The notes under the pieces were generated by a model. It ran no database searches. It was not told the DNA's origin and saw nothing but the letters and a program-made list of their open reading frames with translations. Positions 40,276-52,498 of a stretch of 64,000 nt of DNA are shown here, piece after piece. The stretch is from Bradyrhizobium macuxiense (GTDB lineage: Bacteria; Pseudomonadota; Alphaproteobacteria; Rhizobiales; Xanthobacteraceae): NCBI RefSeq assembly GCF_001542415.1, contig NZ_LNCU01000115.1, forward strand, positions 104,124 to 168,123, in the 5' to 3' direction. The translations under genes were made by a program, and so were the position numbers. Every line of letters begins with the position of its first letter. Within the stretch, counting starts at the first letter, position 1.

Positions 40276-40707
40276 TTAGCGCCAAAGCCCGAGCGAGGCC
40301 CATTTCGATTCCGGGATCGTGCTGCCGATCTTGTAGTGCAGGCTCGTCACATGCAGATGGTCGGGCGTTCCCTGGCAGACATAGGACAGCGCGTACCATT
40401 GGCCCTTGCTGCGGAACGCGCCGCCCTTCGCGGTGATCGCGTCACCCGAATGCGAGGGGCGGGACGTGACGTCTGACTTCGCCCGGTCGGCCTCCTGCCC
40501 GGTATCCCGGTCGATGCGAGACATCACCGTATAGTCGCAAATCTGCTCGAGCCGGGTTTGCGGCTCGAGCTTGCGCAAACTGGCGAGGAAGCGTTGGTCG
40601 TCGGCAAAAGCGGGGCCGGACAGCGCGAGCAACGCCGTCAGATAGATCACTCTCAATTGTCGCCTCGTTGCGGAGCGGAAGGAATCGACGAGATCTGTGA
40701 TATACAA
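40276..40707 (-). CDS. DUF930 domain exported protein
   Basis: A 143-aa protein with a signal peptide (LRVIYLTALLALSGPAFA). A mature domain follows with the pattern LEPQTRLEQICDYTVMSRID, then GAFRSKGQWYALSYVCQGTP and KIGSTIPESKWASLGLW, as in the rhizobial DUF930 family. Two conserved cysteines may pair. Function unknown. It is convergent with the nickel permease. Confidence 0.75.
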   Translation of the reverse strand: MYITDLVDSFRSATRRQLRVIYLTALLALSGPAFADDQRFLASLRKLEPQTRLEQICDYTVMSRIDRDTGQEADRAKSDVTSRPSHSGDAITAKGGAFRSKGQWYALSYVCQGTPDHLHVTSLHYKIGSTIPESKWASLGLWR

Positions 40708-40827
40708 AACGGCGCGCGCCCATCAATCGGCGGCGCGCGTCCGCTGCGGTATCGTCGTGTGCAAGCCGCGCACAATTGCGCGAGGCGGCGCGCAGGCGCG
40801 AGGTGTCGCGCCGCGATGTGCGAGAGA

Positions 40828-40995
40828 TCACGCGGGCGAGGTCTTCTTTTTCTTCTGCTTGATGACCTTGGCCTGGGCGCGAAACGCGGTCGCGAGCGCC
40901 TTCAGTTCCTCGGTCGTGGTCTCGTCGGCGGCCTTCTTTGCCGCGACTTCGGCCTTCAGCGCCTGCTTCTTGAGTTCCTTGGTCGTCTTGCTCAT
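40828..40995 (-). CDS. Small Lys/Ala-rich protein, 55 aa
   Basis: Starts at the ATG at 40995 (MSKTTKELKKQALKAEVAAK) and ends ...KKKKTSPA at a TGA at 40828. It is highly charged and helical, with strong third-position GC, and occupies an otherwise empty stretch. Similar short Lys-rich proteins occur in Bradyrhizobium, some called SyrB-like. No function can be inferred. It is too short for many ORF filters and is easily missed. Confidence 0.6.
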   Translation of the reverse strand: MSKTTKELKKQALKAEVAAKKAADETTTEELKALATAFRAQAKVIKQKKKKTSPA

Positions 40996-41484
40996 CCCTG
41001 AGATCGCGACCCAAGTCGCGCTCCATGTCGCAAACCGCGCTTGCCGCGTGGCCGACGCTTTTGCGCTTCACGCGGCTTAACCCATGACGTGATGGACCCC
41101 GGAAAAGATCCATCGATCGAATCCCGATCGGCCCATCTATCACACGGTGTTGCCGGTTGTGTAACGCCGACCTTGGCACTGTTTCGGCATGACCGTGGCG
41201 CAATGGATGACGTCGCTGACCGCCCATCCCGGCAGGTCCCGCCATGGGCAACCCGGTTGCCGACGGGGCAGGCCGGCCGAGGGGAATCGGGGCCTGGAGC
41301 CCGGCTCCGGCCGATCTGGCGAATCCCCGCCATCCCCACCATATCTGGCATAATTGGCGGCTGGGGACCGCAACCGCTTGGCCATTTTGGGCCGATGTGG
41401 TAACGCTCTGCGACCAGCTTCGACCGCCACTCGTGACCGTCCGCATCCTGTGTAAAGGCTTGCGGCGGTGGAGATATTTCGCCG
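40996..41484. other. Intergenic region upstream of glyA
   Basis: This 489-bp gap precedes glyA. It was searched by eye for a glycine riboswitch or other structured leader and none was recognised. Local inverted repeats occur around 41225-41300 but do not match a known class. The glyA promoter is expected here. Confidence 0.4.
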
Positions 41485-42786
<1,302 letters not shown>

Positions 42787-42803
42787 GGTTCATCTCATTG
42801 TTT

Positions 42804-42852
42804 GAGCATGGTCTTGCCGGAAAACCGCTGCACACTTTTCCGGATCATGCTC
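42804..42852. repeat. Palindromic repeat, gagcatg...catgctc type
   Basis: A 49-bp element with outer arms gagcatg/catgctc and inner arms ccggaaaa/ttttccgg between glyA and nrdR. This is a very common palindromic repeat of Bradyrhizobium and Rhodopseudomonas intergenic DNA. Confidence 0.75.
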
Positions 42853-42871
42853 GTCTCAAGGGCCCCGTTGG

Positions 42872-43354
42872 ATGCGCTGTCCGAGCTGCAACAGTCTTGA
42901 TACGCAGGTGAAGGACTCGCGTCCAACCGAAGATTCCGCCGTGATCCGCAGGCGCCGCGTCTGCATGGCCTGCAACTTCCGCTTCACGACGTTCGAACGG
43001 GTGCAGCTCCGCGAGCTCACGGTGATCAAGCGCAACGGCCGCCGCGTGCCGTTCGACCGCGACAAGCTGGTGCGCTCGCTGCAAATCTCCCTGCGCAAGC
43101 GCCCGGTGGATTCCGAGCGGCTGGAGAAGACGGTGTCGACGATCGTCCGCGAGCTCGAGAGCGGCGGCGAGGCGGAGGTCTCCTCGGAGGCGATCGGCGA
43201 GATCGTGATGGAGCATCTGCGCCAGCTTGACGACGTCGCCTATGTGCGCTTCGCCTCGGTCTATCGCAATTTCCGCGAAGCCAAGGACTTTGAGGCCGTG
43301 CTCGGCGAGTTGCACGGCGAGGACGACCCGCAGATCGCGACGTTGCGAAAATGA
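42872..43354 (+). CDS. nrdR: Transcriptional repressor NrdR
   Basis: NrdR represses ribonucleotide reductase genes in response to ATP/dATP. The 160-aa protein has the N-terminal zinc ribbon (MRCPSCNSLD and CMACNFRFTTFE) and an ATP-cone (VIKRNGRRVPFDRDKLVRSL). Length is typical. Its stop overlaps the ribD start by 4 bp, a conserved nrdR-ribD arrangement. Confidence 0.96.
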   Translation: MRCPSCNSLDTQVKDSRPTEDSAVIRRRRVCMACNFRFTTFERVQLRELTVIKRNGRRVPFDRDKLVRSLQISLRKRPVDSERLEKTVSTIVRELESGGEAEVSSEAIGEIVMEHLRQLDDVAYVRFASVYRNFREAKDFEAVLGELHGEDDPQIATLRK

Positions 43355-44502
43355 TCTTCCGGATCCTGGAAGATCAGCTCGCGCAGAAATCGAAAGACGC
43401 GAAGGCTGCCGATTTGCGCTTCATGCAGCTTGCGCTGGCGCTCGGCCGGCGCGGGCTGGGGCGGACCTGGCCCAATCCGGCGGTCGGCGCCGTGATCGTC
43501 AAGAACGGCGTGATCGTCGGCCGCGGCTGGACGCAAGCAGGCGGACGCCCCCATGCCGAGGTGGAGGCGCTCCGGCGCGCCGGTGAGGCTGCGCGCGGCG
43601 CTACGCTCTACGTGACGCTCGAACCCTGTTCGCATTTCGGCCGCTCGCCGCCCTGCGCGGACGCGGTCGCCGCCGCCGGTCTCGCCCGTGTGGTCTCGGC
43701 GATCGAGGATCCCAATCCGGAAGTCGCGGGGAAGGGGCACGGCAAGCTGCGTGCCGCCGGCATCGTCGTCGATGTCGGGCTATGCGCGGCGGAGGCTGCG
43801 CGCGACCATGCGGGGCATTTCCGCCGCATCCGCGACCAGCGCCCGCATGTGATCCTCAAGCTCGCGGTGTCCGCCGACGACAAGATCGCCGCCGCCGGCA
43901 ACAAGACGGTCGCAATCACGGGCGAGGCCGCGCGGACCCGCGTGCATCTGCTGCGTGCGCAGAGCGACGCGATCCTGGTCGGGATCGGCACGGTCAGGGC
44001 GGACGATCCGTTGCTGACCTGCCGTCTGCCGGGCATGGCGGCGCGTTCACCGGTCCGTGTTGTGCTGGACCGCGCGCTTCGGATCCCGGGCGACAGCCGC
44101 CTGGTGCATTCCGCGCGCGAGATCCCGCTCTGGATGATGACTTCTGACATGGCGGAAGCGCCCGCCGCGGTAAAACTTGGCGCCGCCGGTGCCCAGGTGA
44201 TCCGCGTCGCCGCGACTGCGTCGCCGCCCGGGCTCGATTTGCCGGCCGTGCTGCATGCTCTGGCCGAGAAGGGGATCACGCGGCTGATGGTCGAGGGTGG
44301 CGCGCGTGTGGCGTCGTCCTTCGTCGCCGCCGGCCTCGTCGATGAAATCTGGCTGTTGCACGGGCCTGATACAATCGGAGACGGTGGTGTTCCCGCGCTG
44401 GACGCATTGCCGCTCGCCGCAATCACGCAGTCGCCGACCTTCAGGCTTCGTGCTAGCGAGGCGCTCGGCAAGGACAGTCTTGATATTTACGAGCGTGCGT
44501 AA
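43351..44502 (+). CDS. ribD: Bifunctional riboflavin deaminase/reductase RibD
   Basis: Performs steps two and three of riboflavin synthesis: deamination of the pyrimidine and reduction of the ribose side chain. The 383-aa protein has an N-terminal cytidine-deaminase fold with zinc ligands in GGRPHAEVEAL and LEPCSHFGRSPPC. The C-terminal reductase domain includes SADDKIAAAGNKTVAITGEA and LMVEGGARVASSF. It starts within the nrdR stop and its last base begins the ribE start (taATG). Confidence 0.95.
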   Translation: MIFRILEDQLAQKSKDAKAADLRFMQLALALGRRGLGRTWPNPAVGAVIVKNGVIVGRGWTQAGGRPHAEVEALRRAGEAARGATLYVTLEPCSHFGRSPPCADAVAAAGLARVVSAIEDPNPEVAGKGHGKLRAAGIVVDVGLCAAEAARDHAGHFRRIRDQRPHVILKLAVSADDKIAAAGNKTVAITGEAARTRVHLLRAQSDAILVGIGTVRADDPLLTCRLPGMAARSPVRVVLDRALRIPGDSRLVHSAREIPLWMMTSDMAEAPAAVKLGAAGAQVIRVAATASPPGLDLPAVLHALAEKGITRLMVEGGARVASSFVAAGLVDEIWLLHGPDTIGDGGVPALDALPLAAITQSPTFRLRASEALGKDSLDIYERA

Positions 44503-45110
44503 TGTTTACCGGAATTGTCACCGATATCGGTGAAATCACCAGCCTGAAGCAAGTCGCGCAGGGGCAGCTGCACCGGATGCGGATTGCCTGCGACTACGAC
44601 CAGACCACGATCGCCGACGGCGCCTCAATCGCCTGCAACGGCGTCTGCCTCACGGTGGTCGCCTCCGGCACCTCGGGGGCCAAGACCTGGTTCGACGTCG
44701 ACGCCGCGGCCGAGACGCTCGGCATGACCACGGCGAAGCATTGGGTCGAGGGAACCCGGCTCAACCTGGAGCGCGCGCTCAAGATCGGCGACGAGCTCGG
44801 CGGCCATATCGTGGCCGGCCACGCCGACGGCATCGCCACCATCATCAAGCGCGACGATCTGCCCGACATGGCGCGCTTCGAGCTCAGGACCACGCGCGAG
44901 CTCGCGCGTTTCATCGCGGCAAAGGGCTCGGTGACCCTGGACGGCGTCTCGCTGACGGTGAATACGGTCGACGACGTGACCTTTTCGGTGCTGATCATCC
45001 CGCATACACTTCAAGTGACGACCCTGAGCGGCTGGAAGGCTGGCAGCGAGATCAATATCGAGGTCGACCTGATGGCCCGCTACGCGGCGCGGCTGTCGGA
45101 GATGAAATAG
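44502..45110 (+). CDS. ribE: Riboflavin synthase, alpha subunit
   Basis: Dismutates two 6,7-dimethyl-8-ribityllumazine molecules to riboflavin. The 202-aa protein has the two lumazine-binding repeats: MFTGIVTDIGEI with IACNGVCLTVV in the first, GGHIVAGHADGIATI with SVTLDGVSLTVNTV in the second. Its start overlaps the ribD stop by one base. Confidence 0.96.
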   Translation: MFTGIVTDIGEITSLKQVAQGQLHRMRIACDYDQTTIADGASIACNGVCLTVVASGTSGAKTWFDVDAAAETLGMTTAKHWVEGTRLNLERALKIGDELGGHIVAGHADGIATIIKRDDLPDMARFELRTTRELARFIAAKGSVTLDGVSLTVNTVDDVTFSVLIIPHTLQVTTLSGWKAGSEINIEVDLMARYAARLSEMK

Positions 45111-45122
45111 CGGCCCCAAATG

Positions 45123-45212
45123 TGTCATACGCGGGCTTGACCCGCGTATCCATCCTCTTAACAAGATGGCTTTCCGGCACGATGGATTGCCGGGTCAAGC
45201 CCGGCAATGACG
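45123..45212. repeat. Double-hairpin intergenic repeat
   Basis: Two perfect hairpins, atacgcgggcttgacccgcgtat at 45127-45149 (described by its arms atacgcggg/cccgcgtat) and ttgccggg/cccggcaa at 45187-45207, flanked by gtcat and atgac. It sits inside the riboflavin gene run between ribE and ribH and may stabilise or attenuate the message. Confidence 0.8.
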
Positions 45213-45246
45213 AACGTAGACGACAAAGGTAGACCAAAGGTAGACA

Positions 45247-45738
45247 ATGGCTGACGCGCGACGCGCACCCCTGAAGGACCAGAGCGACATATCAGGCGCA
45301 CGCGCGCTGATCGTCGAGGCGCGGTTTTATGACGACATCCAGGATGCGCTGCTTGAGGGCGCGGTGGCCGAGCTGAAGGCGGCCGGCGTGACCCATGACG
45401 TGATCACGGTGCCGGGTGCGCTGGAGATTCCGGCGGCGATTGCCATCGCGATCGATGCGGCGGAAGCCAACGGCAAGCCCTATGACGCGGCGATCGCGCT
45501 CGGCTGCGTGGTGCGCGGCGACACCATTCATTTCGAGATCGTTTCGCAGGAGTCCTCGCGCGCGCTGATGGATCTGGCGGTCGGCCGGAAATTCCCGCTC
45601 GGCAACGGCATCCTGACCGTCAACACCGACGCGCAGGCCTGGGCACGGGCGCGCGCCAGCGAACTGAACAAGGGCGGCGACGCAGCCCGCGCGGCGCTGG
45701 CGATGCTGCGCATCAAACGCCGCCTGGCAAAGGCCTGA
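45247..45738 (+). CDS. ribH: 6,7-dimethyl-8-ribityllumazine synthase
   Basis: Condenses the pyrimidine from RibD with dihydroxybutanone phosphate to give lumazine. The 163-aa protein shows the family motifs VPGALEIPAAI and ALGCVVRGDTIHFEIVSQES, and the conserved FPLGNGILTVNT. Short direct repeats (cgtagac, ggtagac) lie just before the start. Followed by nusB after 2 bp. Confidence 0.95.
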   Translation: MADARRAPLKDQSDISGARALIVEARFYDDIQDALLEGAVAELKAAGVTHDVITVPGALEIPAAIAIAIDAAEANGKPYDAAIALGCVVRGDTIHFEIVSQESSRALMDLAVGRKFPLGNGILTVNTDAQAWARARASELNKGGDAARAALAMLRIKRRLAKA

Positions 45739-45740
45739 TC

Positions 45741-46235
45741 ATGGCAGAGAGCAAGAAGCCGGCGAAAGGTCCCGACAGGAAAGCCAACCGGCGCGGTGCA
45801 GCGCGGCTCGCGGCCGTGCAGGCGCTGTACCAGATGGACATCGGGGGCGCCGGCCTCAACGACATCTTCGCCGAGTTCGAGAGCCACTGGCTCGGCAACG
45901 AGGTCGAGGGCGAGAAATACCTGCCGGCCGAGGCTGCGTTCTTCCGCGACGTCGTCTCCGGCGTGGTGCGCGACCAGGCCAAGCTCGATCCCTTGATCGA
46001 CGACGCGCTGTCGAAGGGCTGGCCGCTGAAGCGGATCGACGCGATCCTGCGTGCCGTATTGCGCGCCGGCTCCTACGAGCTCGAGCATCGCAAGGACGTG
46101 CCCGGCCGCGTCGTCGTTTCCGAATATGTCGACGTTGCGCATGCCTTCGTCGAGAAGGACGAGACCGGCATGGTCAACGCCGTGCTCGACCAGATCGCAC
46201 GCCAGTTCCGCGGCGACGAGTTTGTGCGGGGCTAG
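45741..46235 (+). CDS. nusB: Transcription antitermination factor NusB
   Basis: NusB with NusE binds boxA RNA in rRNA antitermination. The 164-aa all-helical protein has the Arg-rich start RRGAARLAAVQALYQMDIGG and the conserved end region VVVSEYVDVAHAFVEKDETG followed by MVNAVLDQIAR. It follows ribH directly, a classic ribH-nusB pair. Confidence 0.95.
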   Translation: MAESKKPAKGPDRKANRRGAARLAAVQALYQMDIGGAGLNDIFAEFESHWLGNEVEGEKYLPAEAAFFRDVVSGVVRDQAKLDPLIDDALSKGWPLKRIDAILRAVLRAGSYELEHRKDVPGRVVVSEYVDVAHAFVEKDETGMVNAVLDQIARQFRGDEFVRG

Positions 46236-46280
46236 GATGAAATCAGTGGCCGTGACGACACGATGGTCCTAGCCGTAGCC

Positions 46281-46396
46281 GTCATCCTGAGGTGCCGTAG
46301 CGAAGCGGAGGCCTCGAAGGGTGGCGGCTTGGCTACGTGGTTGCGTCTCGGCCGTGCATCCTTCGAGGCTCGCAAGGGCTCGCACCTCAGCATGAC
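46281..46396. repeat. Intergenic repeat, cctgaggtgc family
   Basis: The ends are inverted copies (gtcatcctgaggtgc and gcacctcagcatgac) with an inner pair cctcgaagg/ccttcgagg. Related to the element at 31556. It fills the gap between nusB and thiL. Confidence 0.75.
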
Positions 46397-46408
46397 GGGT
46401 CTGCTGTT

Positions 46409-47410
46409 GTGACACAGGACAGTAAGCCAACCTCCGGCGAAGACTCCCTGATCGCGCGGTACTTCAAGCCGCTGGCGACCGATCCCGGCGCGTTCAATCT
46501 TGATGACGACGCCGCCGCCCTGAAAGCGGCAGGCGAGGACATCGTGGTCACGACGGATGCGATCGTCGAGGGCGTGCATTTTCTTGCCAACGATCCGCCC
46601 GGCACGCTGGCGCGCAAGGCGCTGCGGGTGAACCTCTCGGACATCGCGGCCAAGGGGGCAGTGCCGGCGGGCTTCGTGCTGACGTTGGCGCTGCGCGGGG
46701 CGGAGGAGGGCTGGCTGAAGCCATTCGCCGATGCGTTGGGCGAGGACGCCGCGCAGTATGGTTGCCCGCTGCTCGGCGGCGACACCGTGTCGACGCCGGG
46801 ACCGCTGATGATCTCGATCACCGCGTTCGGGCGCGTGCCTGACGGCCGGATGGTGCATCGCTCGGGCGCCAAGGTTGGCGATCGCATCTTCGTCACCGGC
46901 ACCATCGGCGACGCCGCGCTCGGCCTCGACGTGCTGCGGGGCGGCCCGGTCGCGGCGGCGCTTGCGAACGACGCCACCGCCCGGAATTGGCTCGCCTCCC
47001 GCTACCGCGTCCCGGAGCCGCGCAACGCGCTGGCGCTTGCCGTGCGCGAGCATGCCAGCGCCGCGATGGACGTGTCGGACGGCCTGGCGGGCGATCTCGC
47101 CAAGCTGTGTGCGGCATCTGGCGTGTCGGCCGATATCGAGCTGCCGCGCATCCCGCATTCCCAGGCGGCTGCGGCGCTGCTCGGCCGAGGCGCGGTCGGC
47201 GTCGAGGCGCTGATCGCGGGCGGCGACGACTACGAAATCCTCTGCACCGTCCCCCGGGATCGCGCCGACGCATTTGCGCTGGCGGCGCAAGGCGCAGGCA
47301 TAGCGCTCTCCGCGATCGGCCAGGTTGTTGCCGGCCGTACCGGCCCGCGCTTCCTCGACGGGCAGGGCAAGGAACTGGTGCTGAAACGGCTGTCCTACAG
47401 CCATTTCTAG
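46409..47410 (+). CDS. thiL: Thiamine-monophosphate kinase
   Basis: Phosphorylates thiamine monophosphate to thiamine diphosphate. Starting at the GTG at 46409 the product is 333 aa; sequence further upstream in frame belongs to the repeat and is unlikely to be coding. Motifs include NLDDDAAAL, VTTDAIVEGVHFL, LRVNLSDIAAKGA, AMDVSDGLAGDLAKLC and AGGDDYEILCTV, as in PurM-like kinases. Position after nusB is conserved. Confidence 0.94.
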   Translation: MTQDSKPTSGEDSLIARYFKPLATDPGAFNLDDDAAALKAAGEDIVVTTDAIVEGVHFLANDPPGTLARKALRVNLSDIAAKGAVPAGFVLTLALRGAEEGWLKPFADALGEDAAQYGCPLLGGDTVSTPGPLMISITAFGRVPDGRMVHRSGAKVGDRIFVTGTIGDAALGLDVLRGGPVAAALANDATARNWLASRYRVPEPRNALALAVREHASAAMDVSDGLAGDLAKLCAASGVSADIELPRIPHSQAAAALLGRGAVGVEALIAGGDDYEILCTVPRDRADAFALAAQGAGIALSAIGQVVAGRTGPRFLDGQGKELVLKRLSYSHF

Positions 47411-47622
47411 GATTCCGGGCCGGAAGAAGCCCCGACTTTCCTTCTAAATTGCTGCCCATATCGGTGTTTTCGGCTCCAAGTGCCGTTGCGCGGGGGTAAC
47501 GATTTTGGCAAGGTCGCGCCCGATTTGAGGCCATCTCTTTCTTGGGGAGGGATGATCCTCGAAAAATAAGCGCCTGCAAAAAAAGGCGCGGGGGTTACAT
47601 CAAGGATCTGAGGCAACATTCA

Positions 47623-49743
<2,121 letters not shown>

Positions 49744-49765
49744 ACGGCGCGACACCACTGAATGC

Positions 49766-49800
49766 AAACCCCGCGGTGAAAGCCGCGGGGTTTCTGTTTT
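49766..49800 (+). terminator. Intrinsic terminator after hppA
   Basis: Perfect stem aaaccccgcgg/ccgcggggttt with a 6-base loop, then ctgtttt. It lies 23 bp past the hppA stop codon. Confidence 0.92.
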
Positions 49801-49894
49801 GCGTGGATATCGTTCGGAGCAGTTGCCGAATTGACCAGCTTTCCGCCAACGATATCCGCCGAGAACCAGACGCGAACAAAACGGAGATCAATCG

Positions 49895-50050
49895 ATGTCG
49901 CTGTCATCCGCACGGAACTATGCGCTCCGCGCCTCCAAGTCGCAGGATCAGAAGGAGGCCATCGAGTTGCTGTCGAAGGCAATCCTGGAACTGGCGATGT
50001 CGATTGAAGCAACCGATGCCAAGATCAAGAAGATCAACAAGTCTTCCTAG
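49895..50050 (+). CDS. Small helical protein, 51 aa
   Basis: A short ORF (MSLSSARNYALRASKSQDQK to KIKKINKSS) with a GGAG site upstream and strong coding bias. It is all-helical and amphipathic (EAIELLSKAILELAMSIEAT). It is separated from hppA by a terminator, so it is its own unit. Function unknown. Confidence 0.55.
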   Translation: MSLSSARNYALRASKSQDQKEAIELLSKAILELAMSIEATDAKIKKINKSS

Positions 50051-50079
50051 CATCGGCCGCACCGTGCTCCGGAAAGACT

Positions 50080-50096
50080 GTGACAGCGGCTGTCAC
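50080..50096. terminator. Hairpin between convergent genes
   Basis: GTGACAG-cgg-CTGTCAC, a perfect 7-bp stem overlapping the stop codon of the minus-strand binding-protein gene. It may act as a terminator for the small ORF on the plus strand, although no T-run follows. Confidence 0.35.
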
Positions 50097-51100
50097 TTCA
50101 CCTCCATCTGCAAGCCTTCCTTCTCGATGATGGCGGCGAACTTCTTCGTCTCGGCCTCGACAAAACCGGAGAACTGCTGCGGCGTGCCGTAGTCCGCGAG
50201 CGCACCCATACCGGCGATGTTCTTCTTGACGTCGTCGCGCTCCAGCATCGCCTTGATCTGCCGGTTCAGTTCATCGACCGCGGGGGCGGGTGTCGCCTTC
50301 GCCAGAAAGACACCGAACCAGGATGAGACGTCGAACTTGGCGAGTTCGGGGGCGGCTTCGCGCATCGTCGGGAGCTGCGGCGCGGAGGCGCTGCGCTCGG
50401 GCGTGGTGACGCAGAGCCCGGTGAGCTTGCCGTCGAGCACCTGTGGCAGTGACGGGTAGAGGTTGTCGAACAGGATCTGGATGTCGCCGGCGAGTGCGGC
50501 CTGCAAGGCTGGGCCGGCGCCGCGGAACGGCACATGCGTCATCTTCAGCCCGGTCAGCTGGAGGAACCAGGCGCCGGTGAGATGCGGGCTCTGTCCGGTG
50601 CCGGACGAGCCATAGGTGAGCTTGTCCGGATTGGCCTTCAGATGCGCGATCAGCTCGGGAATCGTCTTGATGCCGGTCGTGGGATGCGCGGTCACGATGT
50701 TCGGAATCCGGATCATGTTGGAGACCGGCTGCAACTGGTCAGGCTTGTAAGTCAGGTTCCTGAATATGCTGTAGGCGATCGCGTTCGGCCCGGGATTGCC
50801 GATCAGGATGGTATGGCCGTCGCCCTTGTTGCGTGCGACCTCGGCAGTCCCGATGGTGCCTCCCGCACCGGACCGGTTTTCAACGACCACCGACTGCCCC
50901 CAGATCGGCTGCAGATGCGCGGCCAGCAGGCGCCCCATCACGTCGGTCGAGCCGCCGGCGGCTGCCGGCACGATAATCCGTACGGTTTCGGTCGGTCGCC
51001 AATCGCCGGCGCTCAGGCTCGTGCGCGGCACAATCGCGGCGGCCGACAGGGCGGCGGCGCCTGACAATACCGTACGACGGGAAAATCTCTTGCTGGTCAT
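50093..51100 (-). CDS. Tripartite tricarboxylate transporter substrate-binding protein (Bug/TctC family)
   Basis: A periplasmic solute receptor of 335 aa starting at the ATG at 51100. The N-terminus has a Tat-type signal, SKRFSRRTVLSGAAALSAAA. Family segments are VRIIVPAAAGGSTDVMGRLL, VVVENRSGAGGTIGTAEVA, LTYGSSGTGQSPHLTGAWF and VPFRGAGPALQAALAG. No TctA/TctB permease genes are adjacent, so it is an orphan receptor of the kind that is very numerous in Bradyrhizobium; the ligand is unknown. Confidence 0.92.
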   Translation of the reverse strand: MTSKRFSRRTVLSGAAALSAAAIVPRTSLSAGDWRPTETVRIIVPAAAGGSTDVMGRLLAAHLQPIWGQSVVVENRSGAGGTIGTAEVARNKGDGHTILIGNPGPNAIAYSIFRNLTYKPDQLQPVSNMIRIPNIVTAHPTTGIKTIPELIAHLKANPDKLTYGSSGTGQSPHLTGAWFLQLTGLKMTHVPFRGAGPALQAALAGDIQILFDNLYPSLPQVLDGKLTGLCVTTPERSASAPQLPTMREAAPELAKFDVSSWFGVFLAKATPAPAVDELNRQIKAMLERDDVKKNIAGMGALADYGTPQQFSGFVEAETKKFAAIIEKEGLQMEVK

Positions 51101-51358
51101 GCGTTTGCCCCCTTGCTCGTCGCGTTTGCGCGCGACCGTAGGGAGCCCGTGCGCTCCAGACAAGCGGACGACTTGACACAGCTCGATCGTCGGGCAGGGC
51201 GTGAGGATACTTCGATCTACTTCGACCGAAACGCTGCACAGGTCAGGCTCAGCACCCATAACTCGCCCGCATCATAGTCACGGGGCGCCGGCAGCAGCGT
51301 TTCGGTTATTTCGGGCAGCGCATCCGGCAAGCGGACGACTTCGGGCAAATCGCCGTGG

Positions 51359-51715
51359 CTACACCAGCGCGTCTGCGTTCTTGGCAAACGCCTCGTCAGT
51401 GGTGAACGGAATCTCCGTGACCTTGACGACCTCGTGCTTGTTGCTGCCGATCAACACGATTTCCCTGAGGAACGACCCAGGGAAAGAGCCGCGGACCTTG
51501 TATGGCGTCGTGCCTTTGCCGAGCGGCCCCGTCCAGCCCATGATCTTGATGGCCAGACCGCCGACCCATTGCTCGTCGCGGACAAGGCGGATGCCTGACG
51601 TGAAATTCGGGGCGTGCCCCTCGACGGTGACGGAGAAGAAGCCCGGAGAACCCAGGCCTGTCCAGACGTAGACGGCTTGTGCGGTATCGAAAGGTTCCGG
51701 TCCATAAAAACCCAT
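51359..51715 (-). CDS. Hypothetical protein, 118 aa
   Basis: Starts at the ATG at 51715 with a good AGGAGA site upstream. No signal peptide or membrane helix. The sequence is beta-rich (AQAVYVWTGLGSPGFFSVTV, then LAIKIMGWTGPLGKGTTPYK). I do not recognise the family. The stretch 51101-51358 between it and the next gene has no other feature. Confidence 0.6.
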   Translation of the reverse strand: MGFYGPEPFDTAQAVYVWTGLGSPGFFSVTVEGHAPNFTSGIRLVRDEQWVGGLAIKIMGWTGPLGKGTTPYKVRGSFPGSFLREIVLIGSNKHEVVKVTEIPFTTDEAFAKNADALV

Positions 51716-51884
51716 GACGTATCTCCTGCTCAAATGAGGTCGGTTGCGAGCCGCTGTGGTTCGGCTCGCGGCTGTCCTAGCAAGGGCGGCGGCATATACG
51801 TGTGAGTTACCTTACACACAATCATAAATTGTTTTTCGCGCAAAGCGAGCTTGCGGGCGGCAGCGCGCCCGCAATCGGATGGCG

Positions 51885-52361
51885 CTAGTTGAAGCTGAGC
51901 AGCTTGAACAGCGGCGTCAGGTAGGACATCTCCTGACCGGAGGTCGGCGTTGTGCGGCTGACGAAGTCGAAGATCTTGCCGTCCTTCATGCCGTAATTGG
52001 CGAGCCTTCGCACCTGGCGGTTCTTGTCGAAATAGACCGCGATCACGCGCTGGTCGATCACGTGCTGGTTCATGAACGCGACCGGGCGGGAGGTTCGCTG
52101 CGAGATGTAGTAGAACACCTCACCGTCGAGGGTTGCGACCGTCGAGGGTGTGCCCAGCACGATCAGCACCTGATCCTGGCTCGCGCCGATCGGAATCTGA
52201 TCGAGCGCGCCGTCGGGCAGGATGTAGCCCTTCTGGAACTGCTCGCCGGTACATCCTCCGAGCGCGGCGCAGACCAAGCCAATGGCGGCGAACGCGCGGA
52301 AACGCGAGAAGAGGCCGCGCGCGGAGGCCGCACGGAACTGCTTTGGTGTGGTGTGGTTCAT
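51885..52361 (-). CDS. bamE: Outer-membrane assembly lipoprotein BamE (SmpA/OmlA family)
   Basis: A lipoprotein component of the BAM complex that inserts outer-membrane proteins. The 158-aa form has a signal peptide with lipobox (LVCAALGGC). The SmpA/OmlA domain follows: KGYILPDGALDQIPIGASQD, then VLIVLGTPSTVATLDGEVFY and YISQRTSRPVAF. In-frame ATGs at 52388 and 52430 are alternative starts, but the one at 52361 places the lipobox best. It is divergent from the bc1 chaperone gene, as in related genomes. Confidence 0.85.
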   Translation of the reverse strand: MNHTTPKQFRAASARGLFSRFRAFAAIGLVCAALGGCTGEQFQKGYILPDGALDQIPIGASQDQVLIVLGTPSTVATLDGEVFYYISQRTSRPVAFMNQHVIDQRVIAVYFDKNRQVRRLANYGMKDGKIFDFVSRTTPTSGQEMSYLTPLFKLLSFN

Positions 52362-52498
52362 CGGCGGAACTGATCCGTCCCCTTGCATCAGGCGAGGCGT
52401 TGACGTACCGGGCAGCTCAATGGATTGCAATATTGCCGAGCCTCCAACAGGCGAACCCTCAACAGGCCGTCCTTTGGGGCTCGCAGCCGGAACCCACC

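Noticed and set aside
40996..41484. Glycine riboswitch before glyA
   Set aside because: No match to the conserved glycine aptamer core could be found by eye; an Infernal search would be decisive.
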